The position numbers and the translations under genes were made by a program. From contig CAURGH010000015.1 in NCBI GenBank assembly GCA_963524305.1, positions 1-46,808 on the forward strand: a DNA stretch of 46,808 nucleotides, given 5' to 3'. Under the pieces are notes generated by a model. It was not told the DNA's origin. It searched no databases and worked only from the letters and a program-made list of their open reading frames with translations. Numbering within the stretch: position 1 is the stretch's first letter; each line of letters starts with the position of its first letter. The stretch comes from JABCPH02 sp963524305 (GTDB taxonomy: Bacteria > Fusobacteriota > Fusobacteriia > Fusobacteriales > Leptotrichiaceae). Of the stretch, positions 33,706 to 42,874 are shown in pieces.

Positions 33706-34632
33706 CTATCTATTTCTCAAAACTACTTCTACAATATCTTTCGCTCTCAATTTATAGTTATTCAACATCGTATCTCCATCAGCACTTTGTCCAAATACAT
33801 CTTGAATTCCGTGTTTGATAACTTTTGTTGGATGGTTTTCTGATAAAAATTCTGACACAGCACTTCCTAATCCACCAATTACTGAGTGTTCTTCACTTGT
33901 TACGATGAATTTACATTCTTTGGCTGCTTTTAATACAGTTTCTTCATCTAATGGTTTAATTGTTGAAACATTAACTACTCTTGCTTTGATTCCTTGTTCC
34001 GCTAATTGTTTTGCAGCTTCAGTTGCTTCGTAAACCATTAATCCTGTTGCTAAGATTGCTACATCATTTCCTTCAGTTAATGTTACAGCTTTTCCAATTT
34101 CAAATTTATAGTTGTCATCGAATAATACTGGAATATTCAATCTTCCTAATCTTACATAAACTGGTCCTTCATATTCAGCTGCTGCAAAAATTGCTTTTTC
34201 AGTTTCAACTGCATCGGCTGGTGATAAAACTACCATTTCAGGAATTGCTCTCATTAAAGCTAAATCTTCTACTGATTGGTGAGATCCACCATCTTCCCCT
34301 AAAGATACCCCTGCGTGAGTAGGACAAATTTTAACATTCAATTTAGGGTATGCAACACTGTTTCTAATTTGGTCATAAGCTCTACCTGCTGCAAAAACTG
34401 CAAATGTTGATGCAAAAGGTATTTTACCAGTTGTAGCGAATCCAGCCGCTGTTCCAATTAAATCAGCTTCTGCAATCCCAACATTTATATGTCTTTCTGG
34501 AAATTCTTTTTTAAAGTATGCTGTCATTGTTGATTTTGACAAATCTGCTTCTAATACTACTACATTTTCATTTTCTTTTCCTAATTTAGCTAAAGCTTCC
34601 CCATATGCTTGTCTTGTTGATTTTTTTTCCAT
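33706..34632 (-). CDS. Transketolase, C-terminal subunit
   Basis: 308 residues corresponding to the pyrimidine-binding and C-terminal domains of transketolase: the glutamate that activates thiamine in GIAEADLIGTAAGFATTGKIPF, THAGVSLGEDGGSHQSVEDLALMR and HSVIGGLGSAVSEF. It works with the separate N-terminal subunit encoded next to it to make the full thiamine-diphosphate enzyme of the pentose phosphate path. Start is the ATG at 34632, 8 nt after AGGAGG; a TTG at 34638 is too close. Last gene of the operon. Confidence 0.95.
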   Translation of the reverse strand: MEKKSTRQAYGEALAKLGKENENVVVLEADLSKSTMTAYFKKEFPERHINVGIAEADLIGTAAGFATTGKIPFASTFAVFAAGRAYDQIRNSVAYPKLNVKICPTHAGVSLGEDGGSHQSVEDLALMRAIPEMVVLSPADAVETEKAIFAAAEYEGPVYVRLGRLNIPVLFDDNYKFEIGKAVTLTEGNDVAILATGLMVYEATEAAKQLAEQGIKARVVNVSTIKPLDEETVLKAAKECKFIVTSEEHSVIGGLGSAVSEFLSENHPTKVIKHGIQDVFGQSADGDTMLNNYKLRAKDIVEVVLRNR

Positions 34633-34644
34633 TCTCAATTCCTC

Positions 34645-35454
34645 CTATTTCAATTCTTCCATTGCTTGTTTGTATTCATCTTCATTTGGAGCAGCTCCAT
34701 GGAATCCAGCGTTATTTTCCATAAATGAAACTCCTTTTCCTTTAATAGTGTGAGCCACGATTACAGTTGGTTTCCCTTTTACAGATCTTGCTTTTTCTAA
34801 TGCAGCAATTATTTCTTCATAGTTATGTCCATCAATTTCGATTACATTCCAGTTAAATGCTTCAAATTTAGCAGCTATTGGTGCAACATTCATTACATCT
34901 GTTACATTCCCATCAATTTGCAAATTATTACTATCAACAAAAGCTACTAAATTATCTAATTTGTAGTGAGCTGCAGTCATTGCTGCTTCCCAAACTTGAC
35001 CTTCTTGTAATTCTCCATCTCCTAAAATTGTGTAAACTCTGTAATCATTTTTGTAAATTTTAGCACTTAAAGCCATTCCATTAGCAGCTGATAAACCTTG
35101 TCCTAATGAACCTGTTGACATTTCAACACCTGGTAATTTTTTCATATCAGGATGTCCTTGCAATGGTGAATGCCATCTTCTAAGAGTAGGAATTAAATCT
35201 TTACTCGCATATCCTTTTTCCATCAATACAGCATAAAGAGCTGGTGCAGCATGTCCTTTACTTAAAACAAATCTATCTCTAGTTTCCATTTTAGGATTTT
35301 TTGGATCTACATTCATTTCTTTCCAGTACAGTACTGATAAAATGTCTGCAATTGATAACGATCCTCCCGGATGTCCAGATTTTGCTCTATAAATCATTTC
35401 AACAATGTCTCTTCTTAAACCTTTTGCTATTGCTTGCAATTCATTAATTTCCAT
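34645..35454 (-). CDS. Transketolase, N-terminal subunit
   Basis: 269 residues matching the diphosphate-binding domain of transketolase: KSGHPGGSLSIADILSVLYW, DRFVLSKGHAAPALYAVL, STGSLGQGLSAANGMAL, and the GDG...N thiamine-diphosphate motif in ILGDGELQEGQVWEA...DSNNLQ. Start is the ATG at 35454, five nt after GGAGG; the in-frame ATG at 35466 is part of that site. It sits 18 nt after the GPH symporter and 12 nt before the C-terminal subunit. Split transketolases are common in anaerobes and archaea. Confidence 0.95.
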   Translation of the reverse strand: MEINELQAIAKGLRRDIVEMIYRAKSGHPGGSLSIADILSVLYWKEMNVDPKNPKMETRDRFVLSKGHAAPALYAVLMEKGYASKDLIPTLRRWHSPLQGHPDMKKLPGVEMSTGSLGQGLSAANGMALSAKIYKNDYRVYTILGDGELQEGQVWEAAMTAAHYKLDNLVAFVDSNNLQIDGNVTDVMNVAPIAAKFEAFNWNVIEIDGHNYEEIIAALEKARSVKGKPTVIVAHTIKGKGVSFMENNAGFHGAAPNEDEYKQAMEELK

Positions 35455-35472
35455 AAAAACCTCCATAAATTT

Positions 35473-36798
35473 TTAATCTTCTTTCTTTAAATTATAAAAA
35501 AATAACGATATTCCGAATAAGATAAATGCTACTACAAGTGTACTTCTCACTCCTAAATCAGTTGCTGTTTTCAATCCTGTCACAGACTTTTGACTTCCGA
35601 ACACAATTACAATTGAAACTACAACTTGTTGAACTAAAAATGATAATTTTAGAAACAATCCTTGTATTCCAAATAGAAATCCTTCCAATCCAACTTTTTT
35701 TCTCTCTGAAATTTCTGCAGAAATCTCACTTAACATAGCTTGTGGAAAAATAAATGCTGATCCACTAAGTCCTATTCCACAAATAATAAACATTAGATAA
35801 GCCCATTTCGATAATTCTTTTGATATGAAGAGCAATCCAAACGAACCTACCATTAGAAATGCAATATCTAATATCAATATTTTTTTATACGAATATTTTT
35901 TCCCCCATTTATTTGTAATTGGGAAAAATAATCCCGCAACTCCAAATAAAATCACTGATATCAGAGTCAATTGTGCTATTGGTCTTCCCATAACTATCGT
36001 TAAGTAGTAAGTTAACACTCCTCTAAGTATATTAAATCCGCTAAAAAAAAAGAAAAATCCTCCAAAATATAACAAAATTTCTTTTTCAAATATAAATTTT
36101 AATGAATTTCCAAAAGAAAGTGATTTTTTCTTTTCTTTTTTTGCAGTTAAATCCTTTTCTTTTAAGAAAAATATACATAAATAAATTCCTAAAATTGCTA
36201 AAATTGTTAATAAAATTACTGTTTTTCTAATTCCAGCTTCAGTATTTCCATTTCCTAATTTTGCTATCAAAATTCCTGGTAATACCATTGCTATCCCTGT
36301 AAAAATCAATCTAAATGTGGATTGAACTGTTGATAAATTTAACCGTTCTTCCTTCGTATTTGCCAAATCAGGAATTAGGGCATTATATGGTGCTGCAACT
36401 AGTGTATATGCCGTAAAATACAATCCTCCAACTATCGATAAATACACAAGTGTTGCAATTTGAGAAGATTTCACTGGATAAAAATACATTATCGTCAATA
36501 ATCCTAGTGGAATACCTCCTATCATCATAAAAAACGACCGTTTCCCAAATTTAGATTTTGAATTATCTGAAAGATACCCAACCACTGGATCCGAAACAGC
36601 ATCTATCAATCTTGCAAAAATAAATGCAATTATCAAATATTGCGGTTTTAGTAATGGGGTTAAACTTTTTTCGGTATTCGGTGGTAAATAATAATACTGT
36701 AACCACTGATTATATAATTGGTCAATTATGAAATACGAAACACCTAATCCATAAAACCAATACGATTTTTTCGTTAATCTCGAAATGTTTTTAGACAT
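35473..36798 (-). CDS. MFS sugar symporter of the GPH type
   Basis: 441 residues, about 12 membrane segments. Features of the glycoside-pentoside-hexuronide/cation symporters (MelB-like): RLIDAVSDPVVGYLSDNSKSKFGKRSFFMMIGGIPLGL in the first loop and AYTLVAAPYNALIPDLANTKEERLNLSTVQS. Its tight linkage to both transketolase subunits suggests it imports a sugar that enters the pentose phosphate path, but the substrate cannot be read from sequence. First of the three-gene operon; ATG preceded by GGAGTTGGAGA. Confidence 0.87.
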   Translation of the reverse strand: MSKNISRLTKKSYWFYGLGVSYFIIDQLYNQWLQYYYLPPNTEKSLTPLLKPQYLIIAFIFARLIDAVSDPVVGYLSDNSKSKFGKRSFFMMIGGIPLGLLTIMYFYPVKSSQIATLVYLSIVGGLYFTAYTLVAAPYNALIPDLANTKEERLNLSTVQSTFRLIFTGIAMVLPGILIAKLGNGNTEAGIRKTVILLTILAILGIYLCIFFLKEKDLTAKKEKKKSLSFGNSLKFIFEKEILLYFGGFFFFFSGFNILRGVLTYYLTIVMGRPIAQLTLISVILFGVAGLFFPITNKWGKKYSYKKILILDIAFLMVGSFGLLFISKELSKWAYLMFIICGIGLSGSAFIFPQAMLSEISAEISERKKVGLEGFLFGIQGLFLKLSFLVQQVVVSIVIVFGSQKSVTGLKTATDLGVRSTLVVAFILFGISLFFYNLKKED

Positions 36799-36895
36799 TC
36801 TCCAACTCCTTTTGTTCTTGAATAAATTGTTAATAATTAATTTTTCAAATTCAATTTTTAAAAATTTTAAAAATTATCAATTAGAAATGATTTTC

Positions 36896-37849
36896 CTAAC
36901 TTCTAAGAAAATCAGCCACAATTTTAGTATATTCCTCTTTATACTCAGGCTCAGCATAGATTCTTATATGTGCACCTTTTTCAAACACCTTTAATTGAAC
37001 ATTAGAACTTTGTGCTATTTTATTATACTCTTCCATTAACATTCCATAAGTTGTTGCCTTATCATTTTTTGTTTGTAATATTAAAGTTGGCACTCTTTTT
37101 AACAAATATGATAATCGAAGTTTTTCTAAATGATTTCCTACTCTAAAATTAAAAATTCTAGTTATGATACTAACTATAAATTTAGGAACTTTTCTTTTTT
37201 TTGCATCTTGTTTAATTCTCTTTTTAACATTCGATATTGGACTATCTAAAATCAATTTATCTATCTTAAGTCCTTTTTTTCTTAATGAATTAACATGTAA
37301 TTTCGATACAATCGCTGCTCCCATTGCACCTTGCGAAAATCCATATAACGTGAAATTGTTCATCCCATACTTATCTTTCAACATTTCCATTGTATGAAGA
37401 ATATCTTGAGCAAAATTATACCCTAATTTCGTTCTCGCCTCATCAGAAGCACCAGAATTTCTAAAATCTGGTATAAAAATATTATAATCTTTATCCAAAT
37501 TAGCATCCTTCAAAAGCTGCAAATATTGCAATGAACAAAGTCTATTAACACCTCTACCATGACAAATAATCATAGTTTTATTAGCATTTTTCGATTCTAT
37601 TAACCAACCATATAGATTCAATTTCCCAGACTTATATGCAACATCTTTATAACTATAACCATAATCTTGTGGATTTGCCTTACCTTCTTCAAGATTATAT
37701 TTTTTTCTCAATTTTTTACTATCATAAACTTCTTCATGCGTAACTCTCGGATATTTCTCAATCTGATTTATAAAATATCTTACTGATACATAAGCTATCA
37801 CGAAGAAAAATATCATAAATAAGACGTTTATTATTTCTAATACTCCCAT
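36896..37849 (-). CDS. Membrane-anchored alpha/beta hydrolase
   Basis: 317 residues. One N-terminal hydrophobic segment (about 3-25) anchors it. The hydrolase core shows MIICHGRGVNRLC (oxyanion region), FIPDFRNSGASDEARTKLGYNFAQD, the nucleophile elbow GFSQGAMGA and the catalytic His late in VFEKGAHIRIYAEPEYKEEY. The order fits serine hydrolases of the YqkD/BEM46 kind, often with an N-terminal anchor. Substrate unknown. It lies 63 nt after tmcAL and 97 nt before the symporter gene. Confidence 0.85.
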   Translation of the reverse strand: MGVLEIINVLFMIFFFVIAYVSVRYFINQIEKYPRVTHEEVYDSKKLRKKYNLEEGKANPQDYGYSYKDVAYKSGKLNLYGWLIESKNANKTMIICHGRGVNRLCSLQYLQLLKDANLDKDYNIFIPDFRNSGASDEARTKLGYNFAQDILHTMEMLKDKYGMNNFTLYGFSQGAMGAAIVSKLHVNSLRKKGLKIDKLILDSPISNVKKRIKQDAKKRKVPKFIVSIITRIFNFRVGNHLEKLRLSYLLKRVPTLILQTKNDKATTYGMLMEEYNKIAQSSNVQLKVFEKGAHIRIYAEPEYKEEYTKIVADFLRS

Positions 37850-37912
37850 TATGCCTCCTAATTAATTTTTATTATTCCCCCCAAAAAATAATTTTATTAA
37901 TATTTTTATTTT

Positions 37913-39178
37913 TTAACTACGAGTTTTTACCACCGGATTCAATCTTTCACTTTCTTCAAAAAACAATTCCTTCAATAAAAATCCTATTTTTTCAACTTCT
38001 ATTTTTAAATAATTGATTTTCCTATAATCAAAAGAATCTTTTCTTTCTAAATTTCCTTTTTCATTACAAGAAATCTGATCTTCTTTATTTTTCTCGATAT
38101 CTTTCCAATTCACAAATATCTTTTTCACTTTTTCACCATTCTTCAGCTCTTTCAAATATTCTTGACCTTTTTTATTAAATCCTAACACTCTAACATATTC
38201 TATCTCAAAATCTATAACCTCTTTTTTTATATTCAAAACAACATTTAGCATCAGTCGTTCTATCCTCTTCCCAGAAAAATTTCTAGATTTCATATTTTTT
38301 AAAAACTCCTTCAAATCCTTTGAATTTTTCAATTTTGAGAACATCCTAGAATATATTTCTTCTGTCATATCATAAATTTTTAAAATCTCTGCTCTTTTAG
38401 AAACTAAAAATTTATACTTAAACAATTTGAAAACCTCTTTTTTCACATCAACTTTTATCACTTTATTTTTTAAAATTTCAAAAGTTTCTATCGGTACAAA
38501 TTCTTTCAATTTCAATAAAATTTTTTCATTGTTATTTTGATGATTTTCAATTTCAGATCGGATAAATGTCGCACTCGCAAATTTTTTTCGTGATTCTTCA
38601 ATTTTATTTTCATTATATTCCGAAACTTCACGTTTTATAATATAAGGTTTTATTCGCATTCTAGAATTTTTCATCTCTCGCATATATTCCAATGCTAAAA
38701 TATTATTTGATCTCACAAGATTTCCAAGCCCATATTCTTCCAATGCTTTTTTTTGCGAAGTTCCATAACTATTTCCTTGTTTCATATACTCCATCAATTT
38801 TTTCTTATAAACAATCTCTTCTTGTAACTCAATCACCTTCTCTAATTTTTCAATCTCATTACTCTCTGCTCCAAAAACTTGAACATCTAAATCCAAATAT
38901 TCTAAAATTCTAGTCGCCATTTTTGAAAAAATCTCTGCATTTTGTATAGAATAATAAAGTGGTAATTCCACAACAATATCGACTCCATTTTTCAAAGCCA
39001 CTTCTGTTTTTTCCCACTTATTAAAAAATGAAAACTCCCCTCGCTGTACAAAATCCCCGCTCATTACAGCAACCAGCAAAGCTTCATTCCCAAATTTTTC
39101 TCTTATTTTTTCAATCTGATACAAATGTCCATTGTGAAAAGGATTATATTCTACAACTATTCCTATTTTTTCCCTGAT
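37913..39178 (-). CDS. tmcAL: tRNA(Met) cytidine acetate ligase TmcAL (apparent ATC start)
   Basis: About 421 residues. The nucleotidyltransferase start GIVVEYNPFHNGHLYQI holds the HIGH-like motif, and VAVMSGDFVQRGEFSFFNKWEKTEVALKNGVDIVVELP is typical of TmcAL (YlbM), which activates acetate to make N4-acetylcytidine at the tRNA-Met wobble base. The frame runs to a TTG at 39208, but that lies upstream of a TATAAT (39197-39202). A strong AAGGAGG (39186-39192) is 7 nt before an ATC codon (39176-39178), which is also where family members begin. No ATG or GTG is nearby. So an ATC start, or a sequence error for ATG, is likely. Confidence 0.9.
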   Translation of the reverse strand: MREKIGIVVEYNPFHNGHLYQIEKIREKFGNEALLVAVMSGDFVQRGEFSFFNKWEKTEVALKNGVDIVVELPLYYSIQNAEIFSKMATRILEYLDLDVQVFGAESNEIEKLEKVIELQEEIVYKKKLMEYMKQGNSYGTSQKKALEEYGLGNLVRSNNILALEYMREMKNSRMRIKPYIIKREVSEYNENKIEESRKKFASATFIRSEIENHQNNNEKILLKLKEFVPIETFEILKNKVIKVDVKKEVFKLFKYKFLVSKRAEILKIYDMTEEIYSRMFSKLKNSKDLKEFLKNMKSRNFSGKRIERLMLNVVLNIKKEVIDFEIEYVRVLGFNKKGQEYLKELKNGEKVKKIFVNWKDIEKNKEDQISCNEKGNLERKDSFDYRKINYLKIEVEKIGFLLKELFFEESERLNPVVKTRS

Positions 39179-39185
39179 TTTTATA

Positions 39186-39205
39186 CCTCCTTTTATATTA
39201 TACCA
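39186..39205 (-). promoter_or_regulatory. Extended -10 and ribosome-binding site before tmcAL
   Basis: On the minus strand TGGTATAAT (extended -10, ending at 39197) is followed 4 nt later by AAGGAGG (39186-39192). If this promoter is used, the mRNA leader is only about a dozen nucleotides and the TTG at 39208 would not be transcribed. Confidence 0.5.
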
Positions 39206-39235
39206 CAAAATCTATTAATATGTATTTTTATTTCA

Positions 39236-39291
39236 AAAAAAATAATGTGTAAAAAATTGCCAACACAAATTTTACGCATTATTTTTTCAAA
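39236..39291. terminator. Bidirectional terminator after pflA
   Basis: 17-bp inverted repeat (AAAAATAATG with CATTATTTTT and onward) with one wobble, loop of about 15, A- and T-runs on both sides. Confidence 0.85.
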
Positions 39292-39292
39292 A

Positions 39293-40024
39293 TTATATTC
39301 CTATATTTAAACCATATTGCTTAAATATTTCTTCTGTTTTTTGAACTTGTTCTCGAGTAGGCGTCGGAGTATCTTTCAATTTATATTCTTTTCCAACTTT
39401 TTCCCACTTAAATTGTCCCATTTGATGGAATGGCAAAATGTCAACCCTTTGCACATTTTTAAACTGCGATACAAATTTCGCCCATTCATGCAAATCATCC
39501 TCATCATCAGAATATCCTGGAACTAAAACATATCTAACCCAAACAGGCTTATTAATGCTATCCAAATATTTAGCAAATTCCAATGTATGATCTAACTTTA
39601 CTGACGTCAAAGTCGTATATTTATTAGGATTTATATGTTTTATATCAAGTAATACTAAATCCGTATACTCTAAAACTTCTTTCGCTTTCTCATTAAAAAT
39701 ATATCCCGATGTATCAAGTGCCGTATGAATTCCATTTTCTCTACACAACTTAAATACCTCTTTTACAAAATCAGGTTGAATCAACGGTTCTCCACCAGAA
39801 ATAGTCACTCCTCCTGTCTTTATAAATCCTTTTACTTTTAATATTTCATGCATAACCTCTTCAGGTTCCATCATAAATTTTCTATCACTTATATCCCAAG
39901 TATCCACATTATGACAATATAGACATCTAAGTGGACATCCTTGCAAAAACAATACAAATCTTATTCCTGGTCCATCTTTCGTTCCAAAAGATTCAAAAGA
40001 ATGTATGTAACCTTTTATTCCCAT
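39293..40024 (-). CDS. pflA: Pyruvate formate-lyase activating enzyme
   Basis: 243 residues, radical SAM. The cluster-binding Cys residues are 30, 34 and 37 in GCPLRCLYCHN, and GGVTISGGEPLIQPDF and the SAM-binding strands follow. It makes the glycyl radical on PflB. It lies 126 nt after pflB, with a hairpin between them, and ahead of a bidirectional terminator. Confidence 0.95.
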   Translation of the reverse strand: MGIKGYIHSFESFGTKDGPGIRFVLFLQGCPLRCLYCHNVDTWDISDRKFMMEPEEVMHEILKVKGFIKTGGVTISGGEPLIQPDFVKEVFKLCRENGIHTALDTSGYIFNEKAKEVLEYTDLVLLDIKHINPNKYTTLTSVKLDHTLEFAKYLDSINKPVWVRYVLVPGYSDDEDDLHEWAKFVSQFKNVQRVDILPFHQMGQFKWEKVGKEYKLKDTPTPTREQVQKTEEIFKQYGLNIGI

Positions 40025-40066
40025 GATAAAACCTCTTTTCCTATATTTTTTCTTTTAAGAAAATAA

Positions 40067-40107
40067 TGCCGCATAACTCATATTTTATGAAACTATGCGA
40101 CATTTTT
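40067..40107 (-). terminator. Hairpin between pflB and pflA
   Basis: Outer arms AATGTCGCATA/TATGCGGCATT (11 bp, one wobble) and inner TCATA/TATGA. The minus strand has only a short T-run after it, so it may reduce rather than stop transcription into pflA, or stabilise the pflB mRNA. Confidence 0.65.
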
Positions 40108-40150
40108 CATATCTTATAACAAAACTATTTTAATTCATATACTATTTTTA

Positions 40151-42382
40151 TTACATTTTATTTGAAATTGTTCTGTTAATAACATCTAATTGTTGTTCTT
40201 TTGTCAATTTAACAAAGTTTACTGCATATCCAGAAACTCTTATTGTTAATTGAGGATAATTTTCAGGATGTTCCATTGCATCTTCTAATAATTCTCTACC
40301 AAATACATTTACATTTAAATGATGACCTGTTTGGTTAAAATATCCATCCATTAATCCTACTAGATTAGTTTTCTTTTCTTCAATATTTTTACCTAAAGTT
40401 TCTGGTGTTATAGCAAATGTATAAGAAATTCCATCGTTTGCATGTTCAAATGGTAATTTAGCTACTGACGCTAATGAAGCTACTGCTCCTCTTGTATCTC
40501 TTCCGTGCATAGGGTTTGCTCCTGGTCCAAATGGTGCTCCAGCTTTTCTTCCATCAGGTGTATTTCCTGTTTTCTTACCATATACTACGTTTGAAGTAAT
40601 TGTCAATACTGATTGAGTAGGTATTGCATTTCTATACATTTTGTGACTTCTAATTTTATCCATGAAGATTCTTACTATATCTACTGCAAATTGGTCAGTT
40701 CTATCATCGTTGTTTCCAAATGGAACATATTCTCCTTCTTGAATATAGTCAACTGCATCTCCGTCTTCATCTCTAACAACTTTTACTTTACCATATTTAA
40801 TAGCTGCTAATGAATCTGCAACAATTGAAATTCCTGCAATTCCAAATGCTTCTGTTCTTCTAATGTCAACATCATGTAAAGCCATTTCTAATGCTTCATA
40901 AGAATATTTATCATGCATATAGTGAATGATATTTAATGCTTTAACATAAGTTTCTGCTAACCAGTCTAACATTTTATCATATTTAGCCCAAACTTCATCG
41001 AAGTCTAAGTATTCTGATGTGATTGGTTCTAACATTCCTTCTGGTAACACATATTGTTTGTATCTTTCATCTTTTCCACCATTAATTGCATATAATAATG
41101 CTTTTGGCAAGTTAACTCTTGCTCCGAAGAATTGCATTTGATGTCCAATAGTCATTGGAGATACACAACATGCGATTCCATAATTGTCTCCAAATTGAGG
41201 TCTCATGATATCATCGTTTTCATATTGAACTGATGAAGTATCGATTGAAACTTTTGCACAGAATTTTTTCCATGCTTCTGGTAAATTTTCACTCCATAAT
41301 ACAGTTAAGTTTGGTTCAGGTGATGTTCCCATGTTGTATAATGTATGTAAAATTCTGAAACTATTTTTAGTTACTAATGATCTTCCATCTAATCCAATTC
41401 CACCAATTGATTCTGTTACCCAAACTGGATCTCCAGAGAATAATGCATCATATTCAGGTGTTCTTAAGAATCTAATAATTCTTAATTTCATTACGAAATG
41501 ATCCATTAATTCTTGTGCTTCTTTTTCAGTTAAAGTTCCTTCTTTTAAGTCTCTTTCAATATAAATATCCAAGAAAGTAGAAGTTCTTCCAATACTCATC
41601 GCAGCCCCATTTTGATCTTTAGTTGCTGCTAAATAAGCAAAATACAACCATTGAATAGCTTCTTTTGCATTAGTTGCTGGTTTTGAAATGTCAAATCCGT
41701 ATGCTTCAGCCATTCTCTTTAATGCATTTAATGCTTTAATTTGTTCAAAAATTTCTTCTCTAATTCTTATTAAATCTTCTGTCATTTCACTTGAATCACG
41801 TTTTTTAAATTCTTCTTTTCTTTCTTCGATTAATTTGTCAACTCCATATAAAGCAACTCTTCTGTAATCTCCGATAATTCTTCCTCTTCCATAGGCATCA
41901 GGCAATCCAGTAATTATTCCTGTATGTCTAGCTTTCTTGATTTCATCTGTATAAGCTGAAAATACTCCATCATTGTGAGTTTTTCTATATTTAGTAAAAA
42001 TTTCCTCAGTTTCAGGATCTAATTTATATCCAAAAGCTTCCAAACTGTTTTTAACCATTCTTAATCCACCATTAGGGAAAATTGCTCTTTTTAAAGGTGC
42101 ATCAGTTTGTAAACCAACTATTTTTTCCAAGTCTTTATCAATATATCCTGGTCCATAAGCATCAATTTGAGAAGGAATTTTAGTTTCTGTATCATAAATT
42201 CCTTTTTCTCTTTCAACTTTAAATTTTTCAGATAAATTTTTCCATAAAGCTGTTGTTGCTTCTGTAGGCCCTTCTAAGAAAGACTCATCCCCTTTGTATT
42301 CAGTATAATTTAATCTAATGAAATCTGTAACATCATTCATATTGTTCCAGTTTCCTTCTTTAAAACCTCTCCATGCTTCCAT
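40151..42382 (-). CDS. pflB: Formate C-acetyltransferase (pyruvate formate-lyase)
   Basis: 743 residues, the usual length. The active-site pair is in GIACCVSPM and the glycyl radical residue is Gly718 in RVSGYAVNFVKL; GKKTGNTPDGRKAGAPFGPGANP is also typical. It splits pyruvate with CoA into acetyl-CoA and formate during anaerobic sugar fermentation and needs PflA for activation. The ATG follows AAAGGAAGTGCTAGGAA. It is transcribed from a promoter about 200 nt upstream. Confidence 0.98.
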   Translation of the reverse strand: MEAWRGFKEGNWNNMNDVTDFIRLNYTEYKGDESFLEGPTEATTALWKNLSEKFKVEREKGIYDTETKIPSQIDAYGPGYIDKDLEKIVGLQTDAPLKRAIFPNGGLRMVKNSLEAFGYKLDPETEEIFTKYRKTHNDGVFSAYTDEIKKARHTGIITGLPDAYGRGRIIGDYRRVALYGVDKLIEERKEEFKKRDSSEMTEDLIRIREEIFEQIKALNALKRMAEAYGFDISKPATNAKEAIQWLYFAYLAATKDQNGAAMSIGRTSTFLDIYIERDLKEGTLTEKEAQELMDHFVMKLRIIRFLRTPEYDALFSGDPVWVTESIGGIGLDGRSLVTKNSFRILHTLYNMGTSPEPNLTVLWSENLPEAWKKFCAKVSIDTSSVQYENDDIMRPQFGDNYGIACCVSPMTIGHQMQFFGARVNLPKALLYAINGGKDERYKQYVLPEGMLEPITSEYLDFDEVWAKYDKMLDWLAETYVKALNIIHYMHDKYSYEALEMALHDVDIRRTEAFGIAGISIVADSLAAIKYGKVKVVRDEDGDAVDYIQEGEYVPFGNNDDRTDQFAVDIVRIFMDKIRSHKMYRNAIPTQSVLTITSNVVYGKKTGNTPDGRKAGAPFGPGANPMHGRDTRGAVASLASVAKLPFEHANDGISYTFAITPETLGKNIEEKKTNLVGLMDGYFNQTGHHLNVNVFGRELLEDAMEHPENYPQLTIRVSGYAVNFVKLTKEQQLDVINRTISNKM

Positions 42383-42496
42383 TATTTCCTAGCACTTCCT
42401 TTCTTCATTTTAATTATTAAAATATTTTAAATTATAATTATGTGAATTATCTTTTGTAATTTTTAATCTGTAAATTGATATCTCCACGATACAGAA

Positions 42497-42524
42497 ATTT
42501 TGAAAACTTTTTATTTTTCAAAAT
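42497..42524. repeat. Inverted repeat in the pflB leader
   Basis: Perfect 10-bp arms ATTTTGAAAA (42497-42506) and TTTTCAAAAT (42515-42524) around 8 nt. It lies within the transcribed leader between the pflB promoter and gene. It could be an operator or an mRNA hairpin; it does not match a regulator site I can name. Confidence 0.55.
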
Positions 42525-42585
42525 ATTCTAATGTAATTAATAAATTCAATTGAATTAATTCCAATATTATCCTTATTACAAAGAT

Positions 42586-42613
42586 ATTATACCCTATATT
42601 TCCTGAAAAGCAA
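42586..42613 (-). promoter_or_regulatory. pflB promoter
   Basis: On the minus strand TTGCTT (42608-42613), 16-nt spacer, perfect TATAAT (42586-42591). The resulting leader is about 200 nt and A/T-rich; apart from the inverted repeat at 42497-42524 I see nothing in it. Confidence 0.65.
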
Positions 42614-42658
42614 ACACTTTTTTTACATTTTTTTAAGTTCTTTTTTTAACAAAAACTA

Positions 42659-42826
42659 TTATATACTAAAAACTTTTTTATCATAAGTTTTATATATTTT
42701 TATATACTTTTCAACAATTTTAATAACTTTATCCACTCTTTTTATATACCTAGGATTGTCAGAAAGATATTCAGTCGAATGTGAACGAGCTAATTCATCA
42801 TAATCTCCACCCATTGCTATTTTCAT
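42659..42826 (-). CDS. Small hypothetical protein (55 residues)
   Basis: ATG at 42824-42826, TAA at 42659-42661. The start is MKIAMGGDYDELARSHSTEY, then a Lys/Ile-rich, probably helical part (KVIKIVEKYIKIYKTYDKK). An in-frame TGA upstream fixes the longest frame; GAGGATATGG lies about 10 nt before the ATG. It sits 48 nt after the biotin ligase gene and just upstream of the pflB promoter. No family recognised. The first half has a balanced composition unlike random A/T-rich sequence, which speaks for a real gene, but an eroded remnant is possible. Confidence 0.45.
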   Translation of the reverse strand: MKIAMGGDYDELARSHSTEYLSDNPRYIKRVDKVIKIVEKYIKIYKTYDKKVFSI

Positions 42827-42874
42827 AACACCATATCCTCATTATTTCACTTCAAAACAATCTATCTTTTTCAT

